Source: DATBAK01 sp038240075 (GTDB taxonomy: Bacteria > Actinomycetota > Acidimicrobiia > IMCC26256 > PALSA-610). Taken from it: DNA of 64,000 nt. The notes beneath the pieces were generated by a model. It made no database searches, had not been told where the DNA came from, and was given only the letters and a program-made list of their open reading frames with translations. The stretch spans positions 10,538-74,537 of the forward strand of contig JBBSEC010000004.1 of NCBI GenBank assembly GCA_038240075.1. Direction: 5' to 3'. Made by a program: the position numbers and the translations under genes. Every line of letters begins with the position of its first letter. Position 1 is the first letter of the stretch. Shown piece by piece: positions 1 through 7,375 of this stretch.

Positions 1-20
1 GTCTCGATCTCCGTCACGGG

Positions 21-1301
21 TCAGCTCAGCGCCGGCCAGAGATCGCGGTGCGCGACCTCGAAGTCGGCGAGGATCTGCTCGGCGACGCGCGACGAGCTCA
101 CGACCGGGTCGAGCTCGAGGGCCTGGAGCGCGGCATCGCGCGAGCCGAGGATCGCGGCGTCGCCGACGAGCTGCTGAATCGTCACTTCGGTGTGCAGGGC
201 ACCGGCGATCGCCGTGGGTACGTCGTCACTGCGATCTCCGACCAGGCCGTTGGCCGTGGCGGTCGCGCTCACCTCGACCGCGCAATCGCGCGGGAGTGCC
301 GGCACGAGATCGTCGTTGGGCAGGATCGCCGACGCGATGCGCTCGGGCTCGCCCGAGATCGCGGCGCGCAGGATCGGACGCAGCGCATCGTCGGTCACCC
401 ACTGCAGGAACGGCTCCAGATCGAACGAACCGGCGATGATCGCGTCGATGACCTCGGAGATCATCGATCGCATCTTGTGCTGCCGTGCCGCGATGTCGAG
501 CGGCTCCGCGAACTCGGTCGCACTCCGGAAGTACTCACCGGCGTGGCTGTCGCTCGTGGCGACGATCGCACCGAAACGGTCGTGCAGGTGCTTCACGAAC
601 GCGAACGTCTCACCGTCGCCGTCGGCGAGGCGGTCGACGGCATCGTGCAGCGGCTGCGTAAGGTCTTCGCGCGTCTCCCGGTCCCAGGCTTCGAGCAGGA
701 ACGTGAAGTGGTTGAGACCGGCGGCGCGCGTCTCGATCCGGCGGCCGAGCAATCGCGAGAAGCGACCGTTGGCGATGTTCACCTCGTGGCACAACCCGAT
801 CACCGGCTGGTCGACATGACGACGGAAGGCGGTGCAGATCCGGCCCTCGGGATTGGTGAAGTTCACCAGCAGCGCGTCGGGCGCGAGGCGTTCGACGTCG
901 TGTGCGATCGACGCGACGAGCGGGATCGTGCGCAACGCGTGCGCGAGGCCGCCCGGCCCTCCGTTCTCGCCGTAGAGATGGTCGACACCGTGCCGCCGGG
1001 GGATGTCGAAGTCGAGGAGCCAACGATTGAGGCGATCGACCTCGACCGACACGACGACCGCATCGGCGCCCGGCATCGCGTCGGCGCCGTCGCGGAAGCG
1101 TTCGATCGTGATGCCGCGCGAGGTTGCCGCCTCGAGCGCGGACGCGACCTGCGACATCCGTTCCAACGGCGCCGGCTCGAGGTCGACGAGACGCACGGTC
1201 GCGCCCGTGAACACCGGATCGGCGTAGAGATCGTGCAGGGTCGTGAGACCGAACGACGCGCTGCCGGCACCGATGAGGACGATCGTGGGTGCCTCGCGCA
1301 C
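21..1301 (-). CDS. NAD-dependent glycoside hydrolase, family GH4
   Basis: Family GH4 enzymes cleave alpha- or beta-glycosides by an unusual redox-elimination mechanism that needs NAD+ and a divalent metal. The 426-residue product shows the N-terminal Rossmann motif IGAGSASFG, the substrate-loop motif FTNPEGRI, the metal-binding Cys in GLCHEVNI and the conserved AGLNHF. Length is normal for the family. The start is the GTG at 1301: seven bases upstream lies TACTGT, a good -10 box, so the mRNA is probably leaderless. It is divergent from the MDR gene with only 24 bp between start codons. Substrate (alpha-galactoside, alpha-glucoside or other) cannot be told from sequence alone. Confidence 0.9.
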   Translation of the reverse strand: MREAPTIVLIGAGSASFGLTTLHDLYADPVFTGATVRLVDLEPAPLERMSQVASALEAATSRGITIERFRDGADAMPGADAVVVSVEVDRLNRWLLDFDIPRRHGVDHLYGENGGPGGLAHALRTIPLVASIAHDVERLAPDALLVNFTNPEGRICTAFRRHVDQPVIGLCHEVNIANGRFSRLLGRRIETRAAGLNHFTFLLEAWDRETREDLTQPLHDAVDRLADGDGETFAFVKHLHDRFGAIVATSDSHAGEYFRSATEFAEPLDIAARQHKMRSMISEVIDAIIAGSFDLEPFLQWVTDDALRPILRAAISGEPERIASAILPNDDLVPALPRDCAVEVSATATANGLVGDRSDDVPTAIAGALHTEVTIQQLVGDAAILGSRDAALQALELDPVVSSSRVAEQILADFEVAHRDLWPALS

Positions 1302-1308
1302 GCAGTGA

Positions 1309-1318
1309 ACAGTAGCTT
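1309..1318. promoter_or_regulatory. Overlapping divergent -10 elements
   Basis: On the plus strand TAGCTT (1313-1318) sits 7 bases before GTG 1326. On the minus strand TACTGT (1314-1309) sits 7 bases before GTG 1301. The two -10 boxes share the TA at 1313-1314, so RNA polymerase should not be able to open both promoters at once. Confidence 0.5.
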
Positions 1319-1325
1319 CACTCTC

Positions 1326-2357
1326 GTGAAGGCATGGAGAGTGCACCAGTACGGCTCGCCCCGCGAGGTCTTGCAACTCGACGACGTCGACGCGCCCGAA
1401 CCCGGTCCCGGAGAGCTGAAGATCCGCGTGACATCGGTGACGCTGAACTTCAACGACCTCGACGGCATCCACGGTCGCTACAAGACCGTGCCGCGCCCGG
1501 TTCCGTACATCCCGGGCATGGAAGTGCTCGGTGTCGTCGAAGCGTGCGATCCGACGGTCGAGTCGTGGCTCGGCCGGCGCGTCGTCGCGATTCCCTCGGG
1601 CGCATTCGGCGGCTATGCCGAATGCGTCACTGCTCCCGCCGCGATGACCTTCGAGATGCCGCCCGACATGCCCGAGCCCGACGCGGCCGCGATCTTCATG
1701 CCGTTTCATCTCGCGTGGCTCGCGTTGTATCAGCGGGCCCGCCTCCTGCCGGGCGAGACGCTGCTCGTCCACGCCGGTGCCGGTGGTGCGGGCTCGGCCG
1801 CGATCCAGCTCGGTGTGCACGCGGGGGCGCGCGTCATCGCGACGGCGGGATCGGCCGAGAAGACGAAGCTGTGCCTCGAGCTCGGTGCCGAGCTCGCGAT
1901 CAACTACCGCGAGACCGATTTCGCCGAGGCCGTGCTCGACGCGACCGACGGCCGGGGTGTCGACGTCGCCTTCGACGCGGTGAGCGGCGACGTGACCCTG
2001 CAGACGTTCCGGTGCATGGCCTTCAACGGCCGTCACATCCTCGCGGGGTTCGCGTCCGGCATCGAGCTCGAAGACGAAGGCCTCGTTCCTCGGCCGGTGT
2101 TGTTCGGCAACTTCTCACTCGTCGGCGTGTGCCACGCGTACGTCGACGATCCCGTCGTGTTCAAGCGACTGAGCGGCTTCAACTTTCCTTCGCATCACGA
2201 CGGCGAGCAGTTGCACTCGGAGTTGCTGGCCCTGTTCGCGGCGGGCACGCTCCGCGCCGTCGTCGGTCAGGAAGTGCCGTTCAGCGCGCTGCCTGCCGCG
2301 CTCGACGCGATGGAGCGACGGCAGACCGTCGGCCGCACGGTGGTCCGCCTGCCGTAA
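1326..2357 (+). CDS. MDR-family NAD(P)H:quinone oxidoreductase / zinc-independent alcohol dehydrogenase
   Basis: A 343-residue medium-chain dehydrogenase/reductase. The N-terminal GroES-like domain has the PGMEVLGVV motif, and the Rossmann domain carries HAGAGGAGSAAIQLG. The cysteine-rich structural-zinc lobe and catalytic zinc ligands of true alcohol dehydrogenases are absent, so it belongs with the quinone-oxidoreductase branch (QOR/zeta-crystallin type), which reduces quinones or activated double bonds with NADPH. Start GTG 1326 was chosen because the protein begins right at the conserved KAWRVHQYG stretch and a -10 lies 7 bases upstream. The end is 10 bp from the convergent cupredoxin gene. 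Confidence 0.88.
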   Translation: MKAWRVHQYGSPREVLQLDDVDAPEPGPGELKIRVTSVTLNFNDLDGIHGRYKTVPRPVPYIPGMEVLGVVEACDPTVESWLGRRVVAIPSGAFGGYAECVTAPAAMTFEMPPDMPEPDAAAIFMPFHLAWLALYQRARLLPGETLLVHAGAGGAGSAAIQLGVHAGARVIATAGSAEKTKLCLELGAELAINYRETDFAEAVLDATDGRGVDVAFDAVSGDVTLQTFRCMAFNGRHILAGFASGIELEDEGLVPRPVLFGNFSLVGVCHAYVDDPVVFKRLSGFNFPSHHDGEQLHSELLALFAAGTLRAVVGQEVPFSALPAALDAMERRQTVGRTVVRLP

Positions 2358-2367
2358 GCCGACCGCG

Positions 2368-2781
2368 TTACTTCGGTGCCTTCACCGTGACGGAGCCGTG
2401 CATGATCGCGTAGCCGTGGATCGCGCAGTAGTAGTTGTACGTCCCCTTACCGTGGAAGGTGTGGGTGAACGTGCCGTTCGCCGCGACCATCGCGCTCGTG
2501 AACGTCGAATCGGTGCCCGTTCCCGGACCGACCCCATTACACGCGGCCGGGGTGCACCGCGTGACCGTGTGCGGTGCGGCGGTCGAGTTCGTCCACGTGA
2601 CGCTCGCGCCATCCACCACCGTCACCGTCGGGGGCTTGAAACAGAACAGAGTGCCGCCGCAGCCCGTGGAGGTGATCGCGACGCTTGTCGGACCTGCGGC
2701 CGAAGCCATTGACGTCGCCGCCACGATCGAGAGCGCCAACCCTGACAGCACCGCTGCCGCGCACTGAGCCAGTCTGCGCAC
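2368..2781 (-). CDS. Secreted plastocyanin/amicyanin-like cupredoxin
   Basis: A 137-residue exported blue-copper protein. A signal peptide (positive VRRLAQ, then a hydrophobic stretch ending ATSMASA) precedes a single cupredoxin domain. Type 1 copper ligands can be seen: His in AAPHTVT, then Cys, His and Met in YYCAIHGYAIM with the C-x2-H-x4-M spacing of plastocyanin/amicyanin. A likely role is electron transfer outside the membrane. Start GTG 2781 is preferred over the in-frame GTG at 2811 because AAGGGGGG lies just upstream of it. Two further Cys in the body (STGCGGTLFC) may form a disulfide. Confidence 0.85.
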   Translation of the reverse strand: MRRLAQCAAAVLSGLALSIVAATSMASAAGPTSVAITSTGCGGTLFCFKPPTVTVVDGASVTWTNSTAAPHTVTRCTPAACNGVGPGTGTDSTFTSAMVAANGTFTHTFHGKGTYNYYCAIHGYAIMHGSVTVKAPK

Positions 2782-2917
2782 ACTGCCCCCCTTGAGTACA
2801 CGCGTTCTCACACTGAGTGAGCGCGTTCACAACGACCGAATCCCTGACTGGGCGTACGGACGGCCGTCGCGATTCGTTCAATGTGCTCGCGGGGTGGCGC
2901 GTCGCGAGGTCCCCGAC

Positions 2918-3301
2918 CTATCTCGAGTCTTCGAGGGCGCGGACCAGGCCTTCGGGATCGGCGACGGTGACCGTCAGCGCCGAGTGTCCCGAGCGTCGCA
3001 GCGCGCTGCGGACCTTCTCGCGGAAGTGAACGCAGACACCGGCCGCGGCGTTCGTGCCGAAGGTCAGCCCGTCGTCGGCGAACGACGTGCGTGCCCCGAT
3101 GGCGGTCCACCACCGGTAGCCCGTCGTGATGTGGGCTCCGTCGATGTTGTCGAGTCGCGTGTCGAGCCGCAGCAGGCCGTACGTGGCGACGAATCGGCCG
3201 TCGTCGGTCAGCGTGACGCCGTCCTTTGACGGCCGAACGCCGAACGGAACCCACAGCGGAGCGAACTTCCTGTCGACCTTGTACAGAAAGACGGCGTTCA
3301 C
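2918..3301 (-). CDS. Conserved hypothetical protein, actinobacterial type
   Basis: A 127-residue soluble protein beginning VNAVFLYKVDRKF. It has no recognisable catalytic motif. The phrases TTGYRWWTAIGARTSF and DDGLTFGTNAAAGVC look like a small conserved actinobacterial family of unknown function. It is rich in beta-prone segments and has no signal peptide or membrane helix. GTG 3301 is chosen because GGGAGAA lies just upstream. It is divergent from the beta-lactamase-fold gene (79-bp gap). Confidence 0.7.
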   Translation of the reverse strand: MNAVFLYKVDRKFAPLWVPFGVRPSKDGVTLTDDGRFVATYGLLRLDTRLDNIDGAHITTGYRWWTAIGARTSFADDGLTFGTNAAAGVCVHFREKVRSALRRSGHSALTVTVADPEGLVRALEDSR

Positions 3302-3380
3302 GGTTCTCCCACGAAATGTCGCGTGGCCGACGCTACCTTGGCGTAGCTCATCGAGGTCGGCGACAGGTCGGGGCGTGTTG

Positions 3381-4874
3381 ATGACGAATCTTCGTTCGCT
3401 CGTGATCGACTCCAGCCGACGGCACGGCCTGGGCGGCGTTGCGGTCGCGGTGGTGACGAAAGGTGAGCCGCCCACGATCGAATGCCTCGGGCTCGCGGAT
3501 CACACCCGCAGCCGTCCCGTTGCCGAGAACACGGTGTTTCGCATCGCGTCGATCTCGAAGACGCTGACGGCGATCGGTTTGATGCAGCTGCGCGACGAGG
3601 GGTTGTTCCAACTCGACGACGCGGTGAACAACTCCGTGAAGGGGATGCGGATCGAGTCTCCACCCGGCGCGCCCGAGGTGACGTTCCGAGATCTGCTGAC
3701 CCATACCGCCGGAATCGGCGAGGTACCGAGGCTCTCGGATCTGGTGCGCCGCGACGCTTGGGGAGGCGGACGGCCGGACGCGCCGCTCGTGGATCCGACC
3801 GAGTTGTACCGGGGCGTGTTGCGAACGGAAGTCGCGGCCGGCACCAAGTGGGCCTACGCGAACCACGGTTTCGTGGTCCTCGCGAAGTTGGTCGCCGACA
3901 TCGGCGGCGGATCGTTCGCCGAGCACCTGCGCGAACGCGTCCTGCAGCCGCTCGGCATGGCCGACACCGACTGCGTGCGGAGCGAGCGCGTCGCCGACGA
4001 GATGGCGACCGGCTACCACTGGGTCCTCGGGCGCTTCCGACCCGTGGGCGACTACGACCTCACGTTGCTCGGCGCCGGCTCCGTGCTGTCACCCCTGAGC
4101 GATATGGCGAAGTACGCCGCGTGGCTTCTCGCCGGCGGACCGGGTGTGCACGGCGACGTGCTCGCGCCCGAGACGCTGCACGAAATGATGTCGATGCAGT
4201 TCACCGTCGACCCCCGCATCGACACAGCCATGGGTCTGGCGTTCTTCCTCGACCGATTCGACACCCATCGCGTGTGCGGCCACGACGGAAACATGCCCGG
4301 CTTCGCTTCGTCGTTGTTGGTGGCGCCTGACGACGGAATCGGCGTCGTCGTCATGACCAACACCAGTTCGTTCCTCGGCGCGCACCGGCTCGCCGCGTCG
4401 GTGCTGAGGTCGCGGTTGGGAGTGCCCGACCCCGCAGGTCTGCTCCCGAGAAGCGACGTCGCCGCGTCCCCACACGTGTGGTCCGAGCTCACAGGCTGTT
4501 ACGCACCGAAGCCCGGTTTCCTGACCAACGTTCGCACCTGGCAGATGGCCGGTGGAGAGGTCGAGGTGTTCATCAGGAAGCGGCGCCTGTTCATACGCGC
4601 CCTTTCACCGGTTCCGCAGCTGCGACGCGGCGTGGAGCTCCACGCAACCGACGCCACCGACCCGCTGGTGTTTGCCTTCACCATCGAGGGCCTCGTCGTC
4701 CCCGTGTCGTTCGGCACCGACGAAACGGGGCGAATGGAGCGCTGCCACATCGGCGCGCCGGCGATGGCGACGTTGCACCGCCGCCCCGTCTGGAGGAGTT
4801 CTCGACGCCGCCTCGTCACCGTCGCGTCCGGCGGCCTCGCCGCCGCGGCGACGAAACGCGCCCGGCGGCACTGA
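3381..4874 (+). CDS. Serine beta-lactamase / DD-peptidase family protein (class C fold)
   Basis: A 497-residue member of the beta-lactamase/penicillin-binding-protein-like hydrolases. The nucleophile motif SISK is at residues 57-60, the YAN motif at 159-161, and a GHDGN motif near residue 300 replaces the KTG box, as in many esterase-like members. A C-terminal extension after residue 350 resembles the accessory beta domain of such proteins. No signal peptide is evident, which argues for a cytoplasmic esterase or peptidase rather than a resistance enzyme. Start ATG 3381; a GTG two codons upstream is possible. The C-terminus is very basic. Confidence 0.85.
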   Translation: MTNLRSLVIDSSRRHGLGGVAVAVVTKGEPPTIECLGLADHTRSRPVAENTVFRIASISKTLTAIGLMQLRDEGLFQLDDAVNNSVKGMRIESPPGAPEVTFRDLLTHTAGIGEVPRLSDLVRRDAWGGGRPDAPLVDPTELYRGVLRTEVAAGTKWAYANHGFVVLAKLVADIGGGSFAEHLRERVLQPLGMADTDCVRSERVADEMATGYHWVLGRFRPVGDYDLTLLGAGSVLSPLSDMAKYAAWLLAGGPGVHGDVLAPETLHEMMSMQFTVDPRIDTAMGLAFFLDRFDTHRVCGHDGNMPGFASSLLVAPDDGIGVVVMTNTSSFLGAHRLAASVLRSRLGVPDPAGLLPRSDVAASPHVWSELTGCYAPKPGFLTNVRTWQMAGGEVEVFIRKRRLFIRALSPVPQLRRGVELHATDATDPLVFAFTIEGLVVPVSFGTDETGRMERCHIGAPAMATLHRRPVWRSSRRRLVTVASGGLAAAATKRARRH

Positions 4875-4908
4875 CCCCGTCGTCGGGTCCACGGGGCGGG
4901 CGTGGGGT

Positions 4909-4939
4909 GGCGGCCTCCCCACGGGCCGGGAAGGCCGCC
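4909..4939 (+). terminator. Hairpin after the beta-lactamase-fold gene
   Basis: An 8-bp perfect stem GGCGGCCT/AGGCCGCC with a 15-base loop, 35 bp after the stop codon. No T-run follows, so this is a GC-rich hairpin with only modest support as a terminator. Confidence 0.35.
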
Positions 4940-5003
4940 TCCTTGCCGCCGGCCGTTCGTGGGCGCGGACTACGAGGGCTGAACAACACGGCGGGGGGAT
5001 CTC

Positions 5004-6437
5004 ATGTTCGGTGCTGCTTCCGTTTCCAGAAGGCACGGCCGCAGCGCGGCCGCCAAGCTGACCTACTTCGCGGTCGCGCTCGTCACGTTCGCGACCACCA
5101 CGGCGACCGCGTCGGCGACGACCGCACGGCCGGCCGTGCGGCCCACGGCAAGGCGACCCGCGGTGCCTCAGCTCGATTGGGCCGATTGCGGTGACGGCTT
5201 CGACTGCGCGACCGCGACGCTGCCACTCGACTACGACCAGCCGCAGGGTGCGACGATCAAGCTCAAGCTGATCCGTCTGCCCGCCTCCGACCCGTCGCGA
5301 CGCATCGGCTCGGTGTTCCTGAATCCGGGTGGGCCTGGCGGTTCGGGCGTCGACATGGTGCGCCAAGTGGGCAAGCTCTTGTACTCCGACGAGGTACGCG
5401 CCCGATTCGACCTCGTCGGCTTCGATCCCCGCGGCATCCGGCGCAGCACACCCCTGCACTGCTTCGACAGCCTCGACGAGGCACTCGGCGTGCTCACGCC
5501 CTACGCGTTCCCGTTCACGCGCCCTGAAGATCGCGCGTGGGAACACTCCGATCGCTTGCTCGCCGACGCGTGCAGCACGCACGCGGGACCCATCATCGAC
5601 CACATGTCGACCGCGAACGTCGCGCGCGACCTGGATCTCCTCCGCCAGGCCGTGGGCGACGCCCAGTTGACGTACGCCGGCTATTCGTACGGCTCGTACA
5701 TCGGGAACACCTACGCGAACCTCTTTCCGGGCAAGGTTCGCGCGCTGATCGTCGATGGCGTGCTCGACCCGATCGCGTGGTCGACCGGCCGTGGCAACGA
5801 CGCGCGCACCCTGCCGTTCTCGACGCGCATTGGCAGCGACGAGGGCGCCGCCGTGACGCTGCAGCAGTTCTTCGAGCTGTGCGATCGCGGCGGTAGGAGC
5901 TGCGCGTTCTCGGGCAACGCCGCCGGTCGCTATCGGAACCTCACTCGACGTCTGCTCGACAACCCGCTGGTGCTTCCCGACGGCACGGTGATCAGCTACG
6001 CCGACGTGGTCGGGTTCACGCTCAACTCGTTGTACGACCCGCCGACGTGGCCGAAGCTGGCGAAGACGCTGGCCCAGGTGGAGGCCGCGCTCAGCGAACC
6101 GGCGGTCGCGGGAGACGATCTGCAAACCGAGCTCACCGCGTACGACAACTATCCCAACTTCGTCGAGGGTGGGCCCGGCGTGGCCTGCTCCGACACCAAC
6201 AATCCGTCGACCCCGGGCGCGTGGGCCACCGCGGCGGCCGCCGCCGACCGTGAGTTCGGTTACTTCGGTCGTCCGTGGACCTGGCTTTCGAGCGTGTGCG
6301 CGGTGTGGCCGGGCGCGGATCACGATCGCTACATGGGACCGTTCACGCACCGCACCGCGAATCCGGCACCATGTGCCAACCCGATGTCGTTCCCTTCCAG
6401 GGGCCGGCCACCGCCAACACGGCGCGAACCGCAGTGA
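5004..6437 (+). CDS. Secreted TAP-like alpha/beta hydrolase, C-terminally truncated
   Basis: A 477-residue protein with an N-terminal signal sequence, then an alpha/beta hydrolase of the tripeptidyl-aminopeptidase (peptidase S33) type. The oxyanion segment NPGGPGGSG and the nucleophile elbow GYSYGSY are present. In this family the chain continues past the ANP motif with the strand carrying the catalytic Asp and the TAP-like C-terminal domain with the catalytic His. Here the sequence after HRTANP becomes a low-complexity Pro/Arg tail and stops about 35 residues on. No piece of the missing domain is visible in other frames up to 6640. Start ATG 5004 follows GGGGGG. It is probably non-functional as a peptidase. 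Confidence 0.75.
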   Translation: MFGAASVSRRHGRSAAAKLTYFAVALVTFATTTATASATTARPAVRPTARRPAVPQLDWADCGDGFDCATATLPLDYDQPQGATIKLKLIRLPASDPSRRIGSVFLNPGGPGGSGVDMVRQVGKLLYSDEVRARFDLVGFDPRGIRRSTPLHCFDSLDEALGVLTPYAFPFTRPEDRAWEHSDRLLADACSTHAGPIIDHMSTANVARDLDLLRQAVGDAQLTYAGYSYGSYIGNTYANLFPGKVRALIVDGVLDPIAWSTGRGNDARTLPFSTRIGSDEGAAVTLQQFFELCDRGGRSCAFSGNAAGRYRNLTRRLLDNPLVLPDGTVISYADVVGFTLNSLYDPPTWPKLAKTLAQVEAALSEPAVAGDDLQTELTAYDNYPNFVEGGPGVACSDTNNPSTPGAWATAAAAADREFGYFGRPWTWLSSVCAVWPGADHDRYMGPFTHRTANPAPCANPMSFPSRGRPPPTRREPQ

Positions 6438-6644
6438 TCTCACCGAACATCATCCGCTGATGAGGTGCGGGGCTACCCGCAAGAATCATGACCCTCCCCG
6501 TCGTCTCGGCCCTGGCGTGCGTGGGTCACGACATCCATCACCGATGCAGGGCCAGGCAGCGGTCCGCTTCGTCGATGACTCACTCGTCGCTTCCTTCTCC
6601 GTTTCCTACGAGCGCATCTCAAGGCCGACAGGGTCAACGCGCGA

Positions 6645-6676
6645 AAGCGGGTGGGGCAGCGCTGCCCCACCCGCTT
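6645..6676. terminator. 32-bp perfect palindrome, bidirectional terminator candidate
   Basis: A perfect inverted repeat with no spacer, centred at 6660/6661, with arms AAGCGGGTGGGGCAGC and its complement. It lies between the 3' ends of two convergent genes (5004-6437 and 6699-7220), where a shared terminator is expected. On the minus strand the stem is followed by CTTTCG. Confidence 0.6.
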
Positions 6677-6698
6677 CGTCGTGCTGTGTGCTTGTCGT

Positions 6699-7220
6699 CT
6701 ACCAGCCGCCCTGCTGTGAGTAGCAGTACTGCGAGTTGACACCGCTCGTCGCCCCGGCGTACGTGCTCGTGATCGAGTTGAGCAGGACGCCTTCGTAGTG
6801 CCAGACGTTGTAGCGGTCGCGGAAGGCGTAGTCGACCCACACGCTGTACGCACCCGTGCCCATGGCGGGGATGTTCCACTGCGCAAGGTTCCAGCCGTTC
6901 GTGTACTGGTAGGCGCGACCGCCGATGTAGTTCTGCGGGTACGCCCATGCGCTCGGAGCAGACCAGCGGCGCTGCGCCCATGAGTAGAACGTGATGCGGA
7001 ACGCGCTGGCGGTCGTGTTGGCGCCGAGCACGGACATCTCGTCCATGTTGAAGTACGAACCGCTGCATCCGACCTGGAAGGCGATGCCCGAGCCGTAGCC
7101 GTTGATGACGCCGTTGCCGTTGGTGACGGCACCGGCGGGGCTGGCGGCGAGGCCGGCGACGAGTGTCCCGGCGAGGGCAACGGTGGCGACGGTGGCGCTG
7201 AGACGCTTGAACAGACGCAT
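6699..7220 (-). CDS. Secreted protein of unknown function
   Basis: A 173-residue protein with a clear Sec signal peptide (MRLFKRLSA, hydrophobic core, cleavage near SPAGA). The mature part is rich in Tyr, Trp, Gly and Asn and carries few charges, like small exported beta-sandwich proteins. Two Cys (in QVGCSG and SQYCYS) could form a disulfide joining its ends. No family is recognised. The start is firm: AAAGGAG lies 8 bases before ATG 7220. A strong palindrome follows the gene. Confidence 0.75.
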   Translation of the reverse strand: MRLFKRLSATVATVALAGTLVAGLAASPAGAVTNGNGVINGYGSGIAFQVGCSGSYFNMDEMSVLGANTTASAFRITFYSWAQRRWSAPSAWAYPQNYIGGRAYQYTNGWNLAQWNIPAMGTGAYSVWVDYAFRDRYNVWHYEGVLLNSITSTYAGATSGVNSQYCYSQQGGW

Positions 7221-7375
7221 GTCGGGCTCCTTTCGTTCCGGCCGGTCGGTCCGGCTGGTAGAGCCACACTGCGCCTCGTCAGTTCAGAGCGACTTCAGCC
7301 CGCATCAAAGTCACATCGGCGCAGGTCAGGGCCGGTAGCGGCCCAACGCAGTACCTTCCCGCCAAGGGAGGGCCT

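Noticed and set aside
3381..4874. Antibiotic-resistance beta-lactamase
   Set aside because: No signal peptide and no KTG box; the family is dominated by esterases and peptidases.
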